A DNA stretch of 64,000 bases from contig NC_134427.1 in assembly GCF_030867145.1 (NCBI RefSeq), forward strand, positions 15,957,001 through 16,021,000. The letters are read 5' to 3'. Position numbers and translations under genes: made by a program. The notes beneath the pieces are model-generated. The model saw only the letters and a list, made by a program, of their open reading frames with translations, ran no database searches and was not told where the DNA came from. Each line of letters begins with the position of its first letter. Within the stretch, counting starts at the first letter, position 1. Source of the DNA: Opisthocomus hoazin. Lineage: Eukaryota; Chordata; Aves; Opisthocomiformes; Opisthocomidae. This document shows, one piece after another, positions 14,001-29,000 of the stretch.

Positions 14001-17000
14001 GAACCCAAATCTTTCCATTTACTGCAATATGCTGTGGCTGTTGTACACCAGAAGACCCACATTCCTATCTTGCCCATGTCAGCTTTTTGCAAACTTGTGT
14101 CACGCCAAATTTGCTATTCCCAGCCTGCATTCTCCAGACTCCCCTTTTCACAGATGCCCACTTGCAAAAAACCTTTTATTCAGTATTTCCAGATGCACTG
14201 GTATTAATCTTCTCAGTCCTTTTACTTTAAAGTATTGTCAACAAAAATAACAATCATAATAGATGGCAGATGAATACTTTTAGAAAATATTGGGAAAATA
14301 AGCATGTTTTGGTGCTTCACATCTATTTCCGAAGCACTGGGACTAAATGTGATAAAAAATTAAGAAAGAAAATAGTTATAACTTGTAGCTATGCCCATAT
14401 GCTTCCAGGAATTAAACTGCCTCAAACCAACAAAACAAAACACTCCACTCACTGATATAACTGGTAAAAGCCTTCTTTTATAGATTGGTTTGAAATCAAC
14501 TTAACTTTCATGACACCATTATGGTATATGCATCTACCACGGCAAGTAACAGAGAAACCAACTGGCTTTCTACAATAATTTGACAGGTCTACCCAAATTG
14601 ATTGTTGATATCTACCAATTTCTCCCTCAAAAATTCTGATTTATGTGAAAAAGGGGTCTTAGGGAAATGCCAAATTCTGGGCGACTTTCAGTCGTGCAAA
14701 ACTCAAGCTGAATATCTCTGTATTACAGAATCCCCATCCCTTTATTCTCATCAGAGGGGAGGGGAAAAAGGAGAAAAGGGTCTAAGTTACATAAACATTC
14801 AGAAGTGAAACTGCAAGGATAGAAGCATACAAACAAGTTACTTTCAAGCAGTGTAGAGTGTGAGCATGTAGTGCACCAGCAACTCCATGGTAACTGCAGT
14901 GCTAAGCTTACAAAGATTGAAATGCTAAGAAAACTACTGTGGTTTTTTTCATTTCCACATAAAAGAAACTTTTCTGAAATTCCTGAGCATTCCCCATTCA
15001 CAATAAACTATCGAGTAAACTACTTTGGGATATATTAAACGCTTAAAGGTACATTTATGTTGAATGTCTCTACTAGCAAGAATATAAACATCAACAACAA
15101 TATTAAATTAACCAGTTTCCTTGTACCTTGTTCTTTCTGAAACCCTTAATAATCAGATAAATAAGCTACCTCAGAAATGTGGGAACTGAGGCTGTCAATA
15201 AAGATCTTTAAAAGAAGCTTTTACTGTTTAAAACCCAAAAAACTTAGAAAATGCAACCACATGCTAAGAAACTGCACAAAATACTTGATGCAAAATAATC
15301 TAAACTAGCTTAGGTACTTCAAAATATATCTTTGCTGTTGCTATTTCATCAACCTACTGAAATACCTGTGACTGCTGACATTCTGCTACTTCGAAGCAAC
15401 AGAACAGAAAACAATGCAATTATAAGGTATGCCAAGCTAACTTTCTATCTTTCCTCTGCAATTTGGAGAATTCAGCACAACTTCATAGTTAATTACAGAA
15501 ATACACAAGTTACCTTTTAATTATTTAGAGTGAAACAGCTTTCCATAATCCAACACAGACTTTCTCCTCCTTTAGTTGGGGTTCTAGCACTAATGGCATA
15601 GAGTGGACACACAGGTAGCGAGGAAAGTAGCAGATTGAGAAAAGCAGAGAACAAAGTAAACATGCCTTAACTTTTTGCTCAACTTTGAAGAAATGGGGAG
15701 AAAACATTCTTCCCACCCTCCACCCCCAAGAAAAAATGGAACATTTCTCAGCAAGCGAAAGAAAACAGGATTCCTCACATTTGAAAAAACCCTCCTGATT
15801 TTCCTATGGATTTGTGCCACAAGTGCCTGCAAACTCCTGCACCAGCTGCAGAGGTGTGACTTTAAAGCAGGTGTCATGCTTTTAATGAATGGGCTGCAGA
15901 GTCAGGCAACCATGTCACCAAGAGGACCAGATGAAACAACAGACATGGGCTCTAAAGAGCCTTGTTTATCCCACAAAAAAGCTTTTGCAAATTAGCTTCC
16001 AAGAAACGTTTTCCAAGAAAAGAGGCATGCTTGTAGGGCAGTAATACTGGCAGAATGGTCAACAACTTACGATCAACTCCATCATTACTATTGTTGCTAT
16101 ATCCCTAGCACCATGATTCTTTGTTTTAGGGGGAGGTAAGAGGCGCTAAAAGTAAACTAAGGCAGCAACTGAGGGGCATAGGTATCCATGACACAAGCCC
16201 AAATCACTGCTGCCAAAAAAACCCAAACATCCAAAGTTACTGACAACAAAGAGTTCAAACATTCAACTCACCTGAGCTGTCTCTGGAACAAATGAGAAGA
16301 ATTTATGGCCCTTAAACAAAATGCAGGAAGGAAAGCAGCTTTTCACCCCAGACTAGCAAATAGCAACACTCATTCGGTTTTCTTAATAATTTCCCATTTG
16401 TAGTTATTCCATTAGGTTCCAGACTTGTCAGGGGTCTGGATTTGAAATTGCAACCTGGATTTTTTTTTAAAAAAAAAAACGTTCTCTGGATCCAAACCAA
16501 GTTCAATAAAGACTGAGCGTCAGGCAGAGGAAGAAGTCAAGTGCTTCTCGGGGACAACTGTACTTACACATCTGTAGCACCAAGCATGATGTATAGCTCA
16601 ACCACCACTAACAAACCCATTAAAGCCATTACATTGTTCACTCTGCTTGCTAATCAAGCATCCCGCTCTCCTGCCTTTGACTTTCCTGCTTTAACTGTCA
16701 TCTCCCTGAAACAAAGGCTACATATATTACTCTGCTTACCATGATGGACTCCTGTTGCCATATATTCCCTAAGTAGCACTAGTAACAATATAAAAATATG
16801 TTTAACAAAACACTCAAAACTATGTTTCAGAATAAAATAATCCAATATATTTGAACCAGAATCAGTGCAGAGGAAGTCAATAGAAAATATTAAACTCTGC
16901 CCTAACCTGTTCCTTCATTTCATGTGAATACAGATTATTGACCTGTAAAAGTTTCACTTCAAATATCTTTGTTTCATCTTTGCAATTACTTAACAAAATT

Positions 17001-20000
17001 AACTTCACATGACTTACCCACATTTTCTTCTTGCAGACCGTGTGAAATAGGGGTAAGACGATATAGGAGTAACAGACATGCTTCCCCTTAAAGCAGGAAA
17101 TTCACCATTATTTTACAGCATTTAGTTAAATGGAAATACACAAAGCAAAGAACGTGCATGTTTTTCTTTCAGGCAGAATGAACCTAAGCCACTCAAATAC
17201 GGGAATTATCCTTACAGAACAGACATCCATTAACAAGTTTGCTGTAACACTGCCAATACAGAAATTCTATTCACCAGGGTTTTCTTCGTCTTAACTTTTC
17301 ATTCAATCCTAATTATATTTTATCTCACTTTCCCTCAAAGTATTCTGAATACCCATCCTCTTCGCACATTATGACTTTAGGATATGAAAAGTCAAGAACA
17401 AAAATACACCCTTCATAGCATAAGAAATCCACCACAAAAAAAACAAAAAAAAAAAGACGTGACTGGCTAGACTTTTGCAACATTAAAGTCAATGTATAAC
17501 CCAAGCCTTTAATACCAAGTATGGGTACCTTAGATTTTGCACAAACATTGCAACAAAGGGCAATCTTATACTAGCAGATATTTTACTCTTGAACCTAATA
17601 CAGTTGTCTCAGAAAAATTATTTTGTCTTACTCCATTTCCTTGTATCAGACTGATATCCTTTGTCTACGTCTGACTAGATGCAATACAATTTCACAAAAT
17701 TCCCATCACAAGCAGAACCATGGCACTACAAGTTATTCTGAGCCTTCAGGTTAGCACCTGACCACCATCTACTTGCCTTTGTGACAGCAAGTTACAACTA
17801 CATGCAGTACATTCCACTAACCAGCAAGAAAAATAGAAGATGTCTGAAATTCAGGAACAGATATACCAGATCCTGATTCTGCATTGTCAGTGAAGAAATC
17901 TTATTTTCTCACACCACTGTAACTGTTGCTTGTTCCATGGCTACATCACTAAACCACATATGGTTCAAGTATTAACTACTTTTATTTCAAATCTGTGAGA
18001 CTAAGAACAAAGTAGCATAAATATTATCAGAAGAGAGCATTACAAACCAGACACCTGCTTTAATAAATTCCTCATTAGCCTGAACAGTATAATTGTCATC
18101 ACCTGATGATAGAAAAAGTACTTAACCAACTTTTAAAGATTAAACTATATATGCTTTTAAAGCTTTCTTATATTTTTTCTATTGCCTGGGCTCCAAACTG
18201 ATTTCCGTAAACACTTTTCAGAAGATCCACTACATATTTATGAAGAGAGCTTACTGTTCTGCATCGGTATTTAATACGCGTGGTATCTTTCTCTTGACTG
18301 AACTCTTTTTTGACGGTAGAGCTTGGTGCTGGTGCTGTTCCCCAGGACTGCAATGTGGCCCCAGAAAAGACTTAACTTCTTTATTTTGAAGGCTGGTGTT
18401 TTTTCCCTTGTGAACACAGTCTTCTTTGGATGTAGCAGAACTTTCAAGAGACTGAGAAGCATCTTTCTGCAACAACAGTTAATTGTTTAAGAGTTTCACA
18501 CTTCAAGCTATTGCTTCCAACTTAAAAACCTGCAGGTTTTAAATTACCTTTTAAAGGAACAGGACAATTCACCCTACCTTCTGAAAGTCTCATTATATCT
18601 AGCAGAAATTATCTTCTAATCACACTAAGAAGATAAATTCTGTCTAGAAAGTGACAGTGAGCATGTTGCAGTAGTTGCCCCTCCCACATTCTAATTTACA
18701 TTAGGTTATCCGGTCACTCAGACTAGTAACTTCTAAACAAGTTACGTAGTTTTATGGAGGACTATCATAACACTTTCAGAAAAGTACCGAAACATTGCTT
18801 TTTAAAAGTTTTAAATTATTACTTTCAAAAATTTTGCTCTCAAAATAGCAAATGAAGTTAATCAAGAGACAATGTAACTAGGTTCTGAACTCAAATGCAA
18901 AATTCTCCATTCTAATTGTGATCATAGTTGCTTAAGTGCTATAGCATTAGTTCTTAAACACTGTACCTGAACAAGTTCCACTCCTGAAGCTTCTTCAGCT
19001 GCATTGGTACAGCTGATGTATCTTATGGCACTAATTATGCCCTGAACAGCAATGCGCTTGTGCTCTCTGTAGTGCAAGTCTTCAATCTCTTTCCCCGTTT
19101 CACCTATGGCTTTCAAAACCGATTCAACTGCAAAAAAGGAATTTCCATAAACAAGTTTTAAAGAAATACAGTATCAAAATGTCTGAACACAAGACTCCAA
19201 AGAAAAGACGATTTGTTACTAAATACTAAATTGATTTAAAATTGCGTTTTGGAAGAATTTTACATCTTTTTGTTGTTCTAATCACATGGAAAAACATTTA
19301 AACAATAAATCTTTTTAGATCACAAGCATCTTTTAGTATGCATTATCAGATATCATAATTTCTGTTTCAGGTGAAATTTCTAATTCACTGCACTCTTCAG
19401 TATAACTATCTTTAGTTCTGATCTAGCAGAATATTCAAAGTCAAAGGCAAATCTGTAGCTCATGTAAGCTGCCACAGTTCTCCTGCAGCTAACGGTGCCA
19501 TGATACTTTCTGCAAGATGAGGATTTAGCCTATCATTCATTTAGTCGAAAAGGGAGGGTTTTTTTAAATGACATTACAAATTTGTGTAATCACTAATAGT
19601 AACTGTGTTGGTTTTTAACATGCTTTAAATGCTTGGAGTAAGACTTAACTTAAAAAGGCTACAAATCTTAAAAGATATTTGATGGTACGATACCTTTACT
19701 GTTTTTGCAGTATTTCAAAAAGTCATTTGGAGGTCGTGGAAAAGGGTAATAGCCACCAATGACAGTTTTCTTCATTTGATCAGCTTCATTTTGTGTTTTA
19801 GTCCACTGAATGAAGTTTTTCACTTTGGTATCCTTGGTGTATGGCTGGCCCTTGTGCCACCCTTTTAAAACAAAAATAACCAGGTATCAAAACCAAAGCA
19901 GGTTACTGTCATCCGTTCTCATCTGGAAACTATCCTGAACACTATGTAGAAAAAACAAATTAAGCAAAACTGGACTAGAGAATACAAAAGACATCTCTCC

Positions 20001-23000
20001 ACTAGTCAACAGCGTTTTACGAAATGAGTATATTGAATTCCTTGACTAACACTTGCATTTGATACTGAAAGTTAGACAAATGTTAAGTTATAAAAAGAAA
20101 TAAAACAACTAGAAAAAATGCTACTAGAACACTTTCTCTCAGCAGCATACAAAACAATAAAATGATCAGAAATTGGTTTATTAGCAGAAAAGAGCAGATC
20201 AATCATCTTCAGAAGGTTCAGCAAAGATTGTTAATGACAGGTAACTGGCAAGGTATGTATGCATTGTTGGCTGGTTTAAAACCAAGGTATGGACTAAATA
20301 CCAGTTTTATCAAATAAACTGTAATCTGACCAGGACTACATCTAAGCTGTGAACTGAAACAGATCTTATCCAGTGGTTTGCAATCTCCAGCTGTAATTCT
20401 CATTTAGGACCAAAACAGATATAAAATGAACTAAAGCTAGAGTGCAGGAACGCTTAAGTATTTAATCAGAAAATTCAGCACAAAATATACGGAAGGACAG
20501 CAAGGAAAAAAAACACCTCTCAAACCCTTCATTTAGGAGTGAATTAGATCATTAGAAACCTATTAACAAAAAGACTAGCTTGCTTTGCTAGTCTAATTAA
20601 ACACAAAACACCCTACCCAGCTTGGCAGGAAAGACCATGTGTACAGAACTGACTATGTTCTGCTACATTTTCAGCACACATTTTTCTCTGTTCCTTCTCA
20701 TCAGCAGAAAGATTCAGACTGGGTGACTGATATGTTAGGAACGCTGGAGAAATGAGCTGGATAAACCAGCACAGGAAAGATACATCTATTGCACCCTATA
20801 CTCCCTTGCAACTAGGCCACTGCATCAGTCGCCTGCAACACTGCCATAATCTGCCGCCTGGTCCTGCCTGTGACATGCTGACTGGGGGTATCTAGTGCGC
20901 AGTATCACAGGACCATAAAGAATACTGTAACTGCAGGCGGGGGTATCCAAACAAGACTACTGAGAAGCAATGCTCTTTCAGTGCGGCCCAGCACCACATC
21001 CCTTCCTAGACCATGTGGTCTGCATAAGGCCCTGCGCACTGGGAAAGGTGAAACATAATAGGTCTCCAAATATTTGGTGTAAGAGATTAGCTAAGATAAA
21101 TTCAGGATAACTACACCCTTTCCCCCCTTCCCCAAGAAGGATATCTGTAAGCCAGAAAAGCTGCAAGTGACTTTTAACATTTTTAACAAAGTGGCAATCT
21201 GCATTGCTACATTATCAAAGGATTAAAACAGCCTGAAAGAATTAGTAAACATGACTTAACCTAATAATACTTAGGTACTTTTCATAAGATACACCTATTG
21301 ATGCATCACAAGAATGCAATTTTCCTTTTTCTTTTTGCAGTGGTATTTCATTATTAACACAAAGTCATTTCTGACAGGGAAACCAATACTATGCACTGAT
21401 TATCTTGTTGTAAACAAAAATACGCTTTCCAAAGAAATAAAATGAGAACTACATAAAACTAAAACTAGTTTAAGTTACCTGTAATGAATATTTGACTTTC
21501 ATTTGAAGTTGTCAGGTAAATTGTGCTGGCAGGATTCTCACTGAGGTCCCGTACCACTCTCATCTGTGTGCACACTAAATATGTCACTGGAGAAAAAAAA
21601 CAAAACCACACTGCATTTTTTTCCTGATATTTCACTGATTTTAGAATGTCAAGACTGACACACACTGGATTAATTTTATTAAGTGCTCGAAACAAGACAT
21701 TTCAGTTCTTGACTCCACAAATGCTTCAGCAAGTACTGAGCCCCATTATAAATTACAATATGGAGATGTAATTATATTTTCAATTTAATAACGGTGCAAG
21801 GAAATTTCAGCATCCATTTTAGAACTAAAACATGAGATACTTCATCAGGTGGGATATCAATGAAATAAATAGTAAAAATACGGATATTAAATGGCTGTGT
21901 TTCTTAAGGATAAAAAGCATCAAATCATGGAAAGCACAAGAAATCATGACATGCCACTGCAAAACTTCTAAACAGAGTAGAAACTCACTCTTTTGTTAAT
22001 ATCTCAGTTAAACATTGGAATGTCATTCTTTGTCATTTCCCCAGAACACTCCAGATGAATGCAGACATAATCTTAACAGGGTTGTGCAGCTAGTCCTGCA
22101 TCATCTGATATAAAAAATGCACGTGACACCAACCAGCGTTAATGGAAGGATGAGTGCTTGGAGAAGAGAATGCAGGCTGGAAGAAATATTTAAAGCTATT
22201 TTTAAATCCTTAACTAAGGATACCCGTTTGAAACTTATCATTCTCAGCTCACATGCAATAACTAACACAGCTGGGTGATGACTGCTGTTTGGGCAACAAA
22301 AGTATTTATTCAAATGAAGCTTTGCCACTTTCACCTCTCCCTTCCCCCAATCCTCTTAAATTATTCCTGTCTATAAAAAAAAAAATATTCACAGGAGAAA
22401 AGGAGTAATAGATTTGACCAGCTGCTGCCTATATTTGCCTCTGATGCAGGAGATGCTGCCCCAGGTGCTTCACTTAAGTTTCTGTTTGAAATTAATGAGA
22501 TCAGATGAGCCTCAGTCCCAGCTACCCATCTATTTGTTTACACTAACTGGCAGACTGCAATATGATAAAGGTTTCAAATACTTATACCTTTTTTTTATTT
22601 TTAAATTTTACTTTCTGATCAGCTATTTTCCGTTTGAAGAGACAAACCATGGCAATTTTTTATTCAGTGGCAATTATACTCAGAATTTGAAAACAGTAAC
22701 CAACTAGAAAAATACTATGAATAATTATTAATAAGTAATATAGAGAGACAAATACTTGGGTGAATATGCTCAAACACATCTGGCTGAGAAGTTGCAAATA
22801 ATTCCAGTATGAATGGCTGGTCTGAGGTCCCATCGATGGCATGTGCCCAACGATAGAGCCAGAAGTCTTCACCATGTTCTGTATAAACAAATATTAAGAA
22901 AAATGTATAAGCATTTATTCAGAAAGTTAAAAATTGTTTGATAAATTCTGAAAGTCATATTTATAGAAAAACCTCTCTTTCTTGCTCGTTCAGCCCTTCC

Positions 23001-26000
23001 TACAAATGTCACAAGACCAATAACATCACAGGAATGATTGTTTGGCAAGTCATCCAGTTCTGACCTAAAACCAAAACAGAATAAAAAAGTGGGTATTTGT
23101 TAATAACAAAACATAAAGCTTTCCCAGAAACTTGTTAAAAAACATTTCCAACTAACACTCAGCGTCATGTGGTGAAATTTAAGTTCCATCTTGACAACCA
23201 ACAAAATTCTATTTTACCTTGTGATAAACCGATATTTAACTTCAGGTAATCCCCACTCTGGCTTAACCATTTCTTCTGGAATAATACTTATTTTAGTAGG
23301 AGGGTCTCGAACATTAAGGCTGATTTCTGACAAAGAAAAAAAAAGGTAACATTTAAGGCATGAATACAAACTTAAAAAAAATAAAACCCACTTTAAAAAA
23401 AGCCTCACAAAAAAACCCAGAGTAAAGTTTCTTAAATGAAGTATTCCAACTTCATCTCACCGCTTGCGAAATTATTAATAAACTCCTCTGACTTTATGTT
23501 TTCATCAAAATAAAGGAATTCAGGCACCGCATTCAACAATGCAATTTTATAATCTGAGCAACATTAAACTTTCCAATCCCCTACATGAGCCAATAGGTCA
23601 AAAGCCAGAAACTCATGCTACAATACTGATTAGATATGAAGTACTTTTTACACCAGCCTTACTCTCAAATGTCACTAAGATCTAAAATCAACTTGCAGAC
23701 AATTAAATAAAAAGAAGACAGAACTCGCAGATGAGTACTTCCACATCTGATACCAGTTCAGGTAGTTATTAATATGATAGGAAGATGCCACGGCCATGGA
23801 GGAAAACAAAAGGTCTTCTCACGTCTACTCCATAGCACCTGAAAAATGTCATTTATTAAACAGACTGTTTAGATGCTGAATAATAAACATGGTGGAGCAC
23901 TGAAGGAAGTGGGGGTTTCTGCAACCAGATAAAAATCACAGGAGGAATGGCTTCAGCATCTAGAATACACAGAGTGGTACCCCATTGTCTCTCTCACAAG
24001 AAGACACATCTTGCTGGTGTGAAAAAGACAGATCCTGATGATGCTTCTACAAGATGCTTCGATTTGGGATTATTCAAATAATGCACCCAGAAAGGTAATT
24101 AAATCATTATAAATCATACATAAAACTGTTTATATAATTATATCCGGCCCCTCACCCTAGCACTGTAACATTAGGAAGGTGTTATACTTAAAATCAGACC
24201 CTCTACTTATCAATTTTCTTTTGGCTGCTGCCTTCTAGAAAAGTATTTGGAGGACAACTGTGGTTTTGAATATGGTGTTTTAGGACAGTATCTCAGATAA
24301 AACTCCTGAAAACAAAACTTTCCCATGCATCAAAACTATTTACCAATTGTTTCCTCATTTTGAGATTAGTTGAAAGTCATATACTCAACTCAGGACTATA
24401 CCCTGGGATGATTCAGAAGCTAAGGTCAGTCCAGGCTATTTGAAACCGCAGTTCCCATCAGTACCACATAAATTCAGTGATCTGTGAAAAGCACACATTG
24501 CCTAGCAGTGGGATTCAAGGTGTTGGTACTAACTATTCAAGCTCCGGAGGTTTTAGGTCCTGAAACAGCACCTCTCAGCATGTCGCACAAAGCTGCAGCT
24601 GCAAAGAGAAGCAAGCAATGCAGAACTCGCTTCACAGAAGTCTTGGAAGATGCCAGAGGCATACTGTCTTGCAAGAACTCTTCATTTGGAAAGCCCTTTC
24701 CCCTGTGGCCCTCTTAAGTCTCCAGCCACATTTTACAGCATTTACAGGTGAAGGATTGTAAGGGAACACTGGAAAGCTGGGATTTGATGGAATTACAAAC
24801 TGGAAACAGATGATGAAAAAAGTAATTGTTACTTAAGCCATGCAGTGTAATTGATTGCTGTAACTAGCTAGCTGAAGAACTTTTGGAGTGCTCATTGTGC
24901 ATGCTTAAAAAAAAACCCTGAAATATTCTCCCATACTGGGCATACACAGAGATATTGATACTAACAGACTAATTAGTGAGGCATTAAATTTCACTTCATC
25001 TGAACAAAAAAAAAAACCAAACACATGCACCAGGAATTGCATAAAATTGATTTTATAACTGCTCTAGAAATTTCTCTGGATATACTGTTCTCTTTAGACT
25101 CTCTTCTTACAGGATATATGGGCATAACATCCATCAGTGCATGGTATTATGTGCTTTGTAAGTTCATATGAAGACAAAATTCTGAGCATTGTGCTGAGAA
25201 AAGTAGTAAGCTACTGTACAAACACTGATATGAACCCAAGATTAGTAATTTCTGCACTATCCAGGGCCTGAAAATACACCATGGCACTTTACTATAGACT
25301 GTCTTTTAATTCTTCCATTACACATCTATTACCATTTACAGCCCACTGGCCTGACTTCCATTTGGATGTCTTCATTAACATTTCTACCCCAATTATGGTT
25401 GCAGAGATCAGTAGTGTAGCGTGAATTAAGCCATTAAAATGAAGTGATATTTGCCCCTAGAGAAGGTCACCTCAGATGGCATATTTTATTCTGTCCCTTT
25501 CCCGTAGAAAGGTTGTGTGGCAATTATAATCGTTTTCAGGGCTGACTTGTAATCATCACCAATCAGCTTCCCTCACAAACTTCCATTCCTGGCTAAACAT
25601 TTCTCTCTCCTGCCAACTCATCACAAACACTTCAGCCATTAAGATCTGGTTTTCAGGCAAAGATATGTTAGACAGAGAATACACTGCTTCTAACAGTGAA
25701 AATATTGTTTATTTCTGTGCACTGTAGCAACCGCATTAGGAAACTGTCATTGTTAATCAGTTATACATACATTGTACTTCACTAACAAGCATATTTGTTT
25801 GTTTCACAGAAGTTATTTGAATTTTCTGGATGTTGGCTGTTATTTTGTTCTCAGTATAAAAGCACAGAAGGGGAAAGAACTCATGTTCAGCAAAGTAGGG
25901 GGGGGGGTGAAAGTTGACCAAATCCAGTTTGAAAAGGCTATTACTGTTACATCGCAGCACTTGTATTTCTGTAGCACAGCTCCTTTGATTATCTGTCATA

Positions 26001-29000
26001 GTAAACAACTGCAAGCAAGAAAATACTTTCTCATTGCCAAGGAATATTCTTCACATATGCTCTCCCACGGTGCTGCTGTTTCAGCACAGACAGCAGTCAT
26101 CAATGCAACTTTTTATTCAGCGTAGCTTTGCAGACACTCTGGGCCTTGACCATATACACTAAAATTTAATGTCAGATCAGGTGACACAGTGCTTCAATGA
26201 CCTGGAAGGTGTGAGCTGTGCACAGACACTATCTGTATTATTAATCAGGAAGTAGAATTAGATGAAAATTCAGAACTAGAGGCCTGTCTTTATGACCCCA
26301 ATACTTGACATCGGGATTTAATTTTTTATTTTTTTTTACTAAAGTTTTTAATTAATTGTGGCAGTAAACTCTGTAGACATTACAAAAATATAAGCATGGA
26401 ACAACAAGAACTTGGATGTTACGACACTTTTCAGAGCTAGTATTTAAGGATATATACCTTATCAATTAGCCTCAGCAATGGATCCCTTTCTATTTCATTT
26501 CTGTGAAGAGCTACCTTTTTACAGCTATATTTCATTGAATCAAAACAGGTTTCTGCAATACTTAACCAATTGTAGCAAATCTCTTCATCTGTGAATCCCC
26601 TGGGGTTGGCTGTGTTTTAAATGGGTAACTGGTTTTGATAGCATACTGTTCAAGAAGAAGTACCGTGCCAACCTTCACGCTGTTATACCATTCAGGACAT
26701 AATGAATTCCACAAAACCATTGACATCATGCCTGAACCATCAGCAACTTCAAAGTAAGCCTAAAGAAAAAAAAAAAAAAAGACACAAAATACATTCGTCT
26801 TTTATCATGATTCTGGTATGCATTTATTTTGGATAACACATCAGCTACTTAACTCATGAACAATTTCTCTGATGATTACAAATGGATAGAGAGTATATTC
26901 CAAAACTTGTACTGAATAGTAGAGTTGAAGAAATCCCTAATTTCCACAAAAAGAATTCTTCCACAACTACCCCAGCCCAAACTCTTTGTCTTTCCAGTGC
27001 TTGATAACAGTAGGTGACACCAGTTTCACTCCACGGTTTTTGGAGCAGGCTGGGGAAATACCATGCACAGGAAACAATACTGAAAAGATTCTTCTTTTTC
27101 AGAGAGAATGCTGTATTTAGAATAACATTTCAAAATATCCATGAAGGAAAAAGATATTTTGGAAGTTGAGACGTTACAGGACCATTTGCTAAACATTCTT
27201 GATCAAAACACTATATAATTCTGACTTTCAAGCAAAAAAAAGACCTTGCAGGAAACAATCTGCATTGTAAACCACTATCTCCTCATTGAAGTTTTTTTCA
27301 CAGCAAAGATTTCTGATTTTTTTTTTTTTTTTAAACCGGGCAAACTTTGAATCCATAACTGAGCAGATCACCGAGCAGTGAAAAAGATTTTTAAACAGTC
27401 TTATAATGGTCTTAAAAGGTAGAAATCCACTGGAAAAAAAAAAAACACAAAACAACTCAGCTCTATCAAAATGCTTAATTTATCCACACATCAGCCTCAA
27501 ACAATTGCCTGCTTTTGTTCACACTAGCATTCACTCTCTTTCATATATCACCATTTATATCTCTTTAATATATCACCATTCTTGAACATATCTAACACCT
27601 TATGTTTTTCTCCCTTGCTGCTTCTAAAATCATCTCTTCCTTATTCCAAGTTCAATATAGAGGTTATACAAACTGACACTTGTTAATTCATTCTAATACT
27701 CCTGAATGTATGTTCAGCAGTATTAATAACAATAATGTAGTTATTATTAATTAATACTATAATGTAGTCATGAATAATACATCCTTGAAAGTAAACCATT
27801 ATATCATAGAATCTTTCGTTATCCCATTGGTTTTTATCTAATAACTCAACACACAATGCTATCTAAAGAAGTAATGCATAAAGCAAAAAGCACGTAAAAA
27901 ATCTGTCTCCTAACTTACTGAGGTAAATCAGCTCTGGGTATTGGTTCTGTACCTCACACCAGGAAAAGTGAACTGCCATGAAAGTTAAGAGTATCATCTA
28001 GACTGTCTGCTGAGAAGCACCTCCAATAAAAAGACCCAGATGTATCTCCACGTACAAAGGGAATGGAAATTTGGAATAAGAGAACACTACAGCATTTCAT
28101 TATGATGTTTCATACCTCCCTCTCCTCATGGAAGAATTCATGAGAGCTACTGGAGCTCTTTGTAACATGCCGCCCTCCTGCATGGGGTCTGGCTGTGATG
28201 GAGTTTATTTCTTTGTACCAGCCGCCATAGTGCCGTGTTTTAGATCTGTGACTAAAACAGCGGTGATAACACACCAACATTTTAGCTGTTGCTGAACAGT
28301 GCTTGCACAGTCTCAAGGTCCTTCTCTGTTTCTCACTCTGCCATCCCAGCGGGTAAGCTAGGGATGGGCAAGAGGCTGGGAGGGGACAGCCAAGAGCACT
28401 GTCCTGAACTCACCTAGGGGATATTCCATGCCATGTAACATCGTGCTCAGATACAACATGGGCTGCTAGTCTTCCCAAAGTACCCATTGTCCAGAGACTG
28501 GCTGAGCACTGGTCTGCCAGTGAGGGGTGCTGAATCACTGCCTTTGCATCACTCATTTGCCTTTTTTTCCCCTCCTTTCATCTTATTAAACTGTCTTTAT
28601 CACAACACATGTTTTTTTCCTTACTTTTGCTCTGCCAATTCTCTCCCCCACGTCCCTGGAGGGGGCAGGGGAAAGCAAATGACCAGCTGCTGAGTGCTTG
28701 GTTGCTGGCTGGGACCCCCACCTCACCTCCTGTCTCTATTTCCAAGAAGCTCTACATAAAAGTAGCACAAGTAAAACATTAGGAAAATCATTATGAATTC
28801 CAAGTAATACAAGCTATCTGGAAGTCACCAGGTGAGAGAATTAAGGGATACAAATTGCTAATATTTGTTTGAATTTTTTTATCTTTTTTTTTAGGTAAGA
28901 CAGACCAACTTCTACTGCATAGAGACCAGAAACATTTAGGCTGTTAAGACACTAAAAACTCCAAACATTTTTTTTTCCCTTCACAAAAAGCTCAACTGAA

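Noticed and set aside
20572..20594. Small perfect inverted repeat (8-base stem, 7-base loop) in RADX intron 7 to 8 region
   Set aside because: The stem is too short for a microRNA precursor and has no flanking complementarity.
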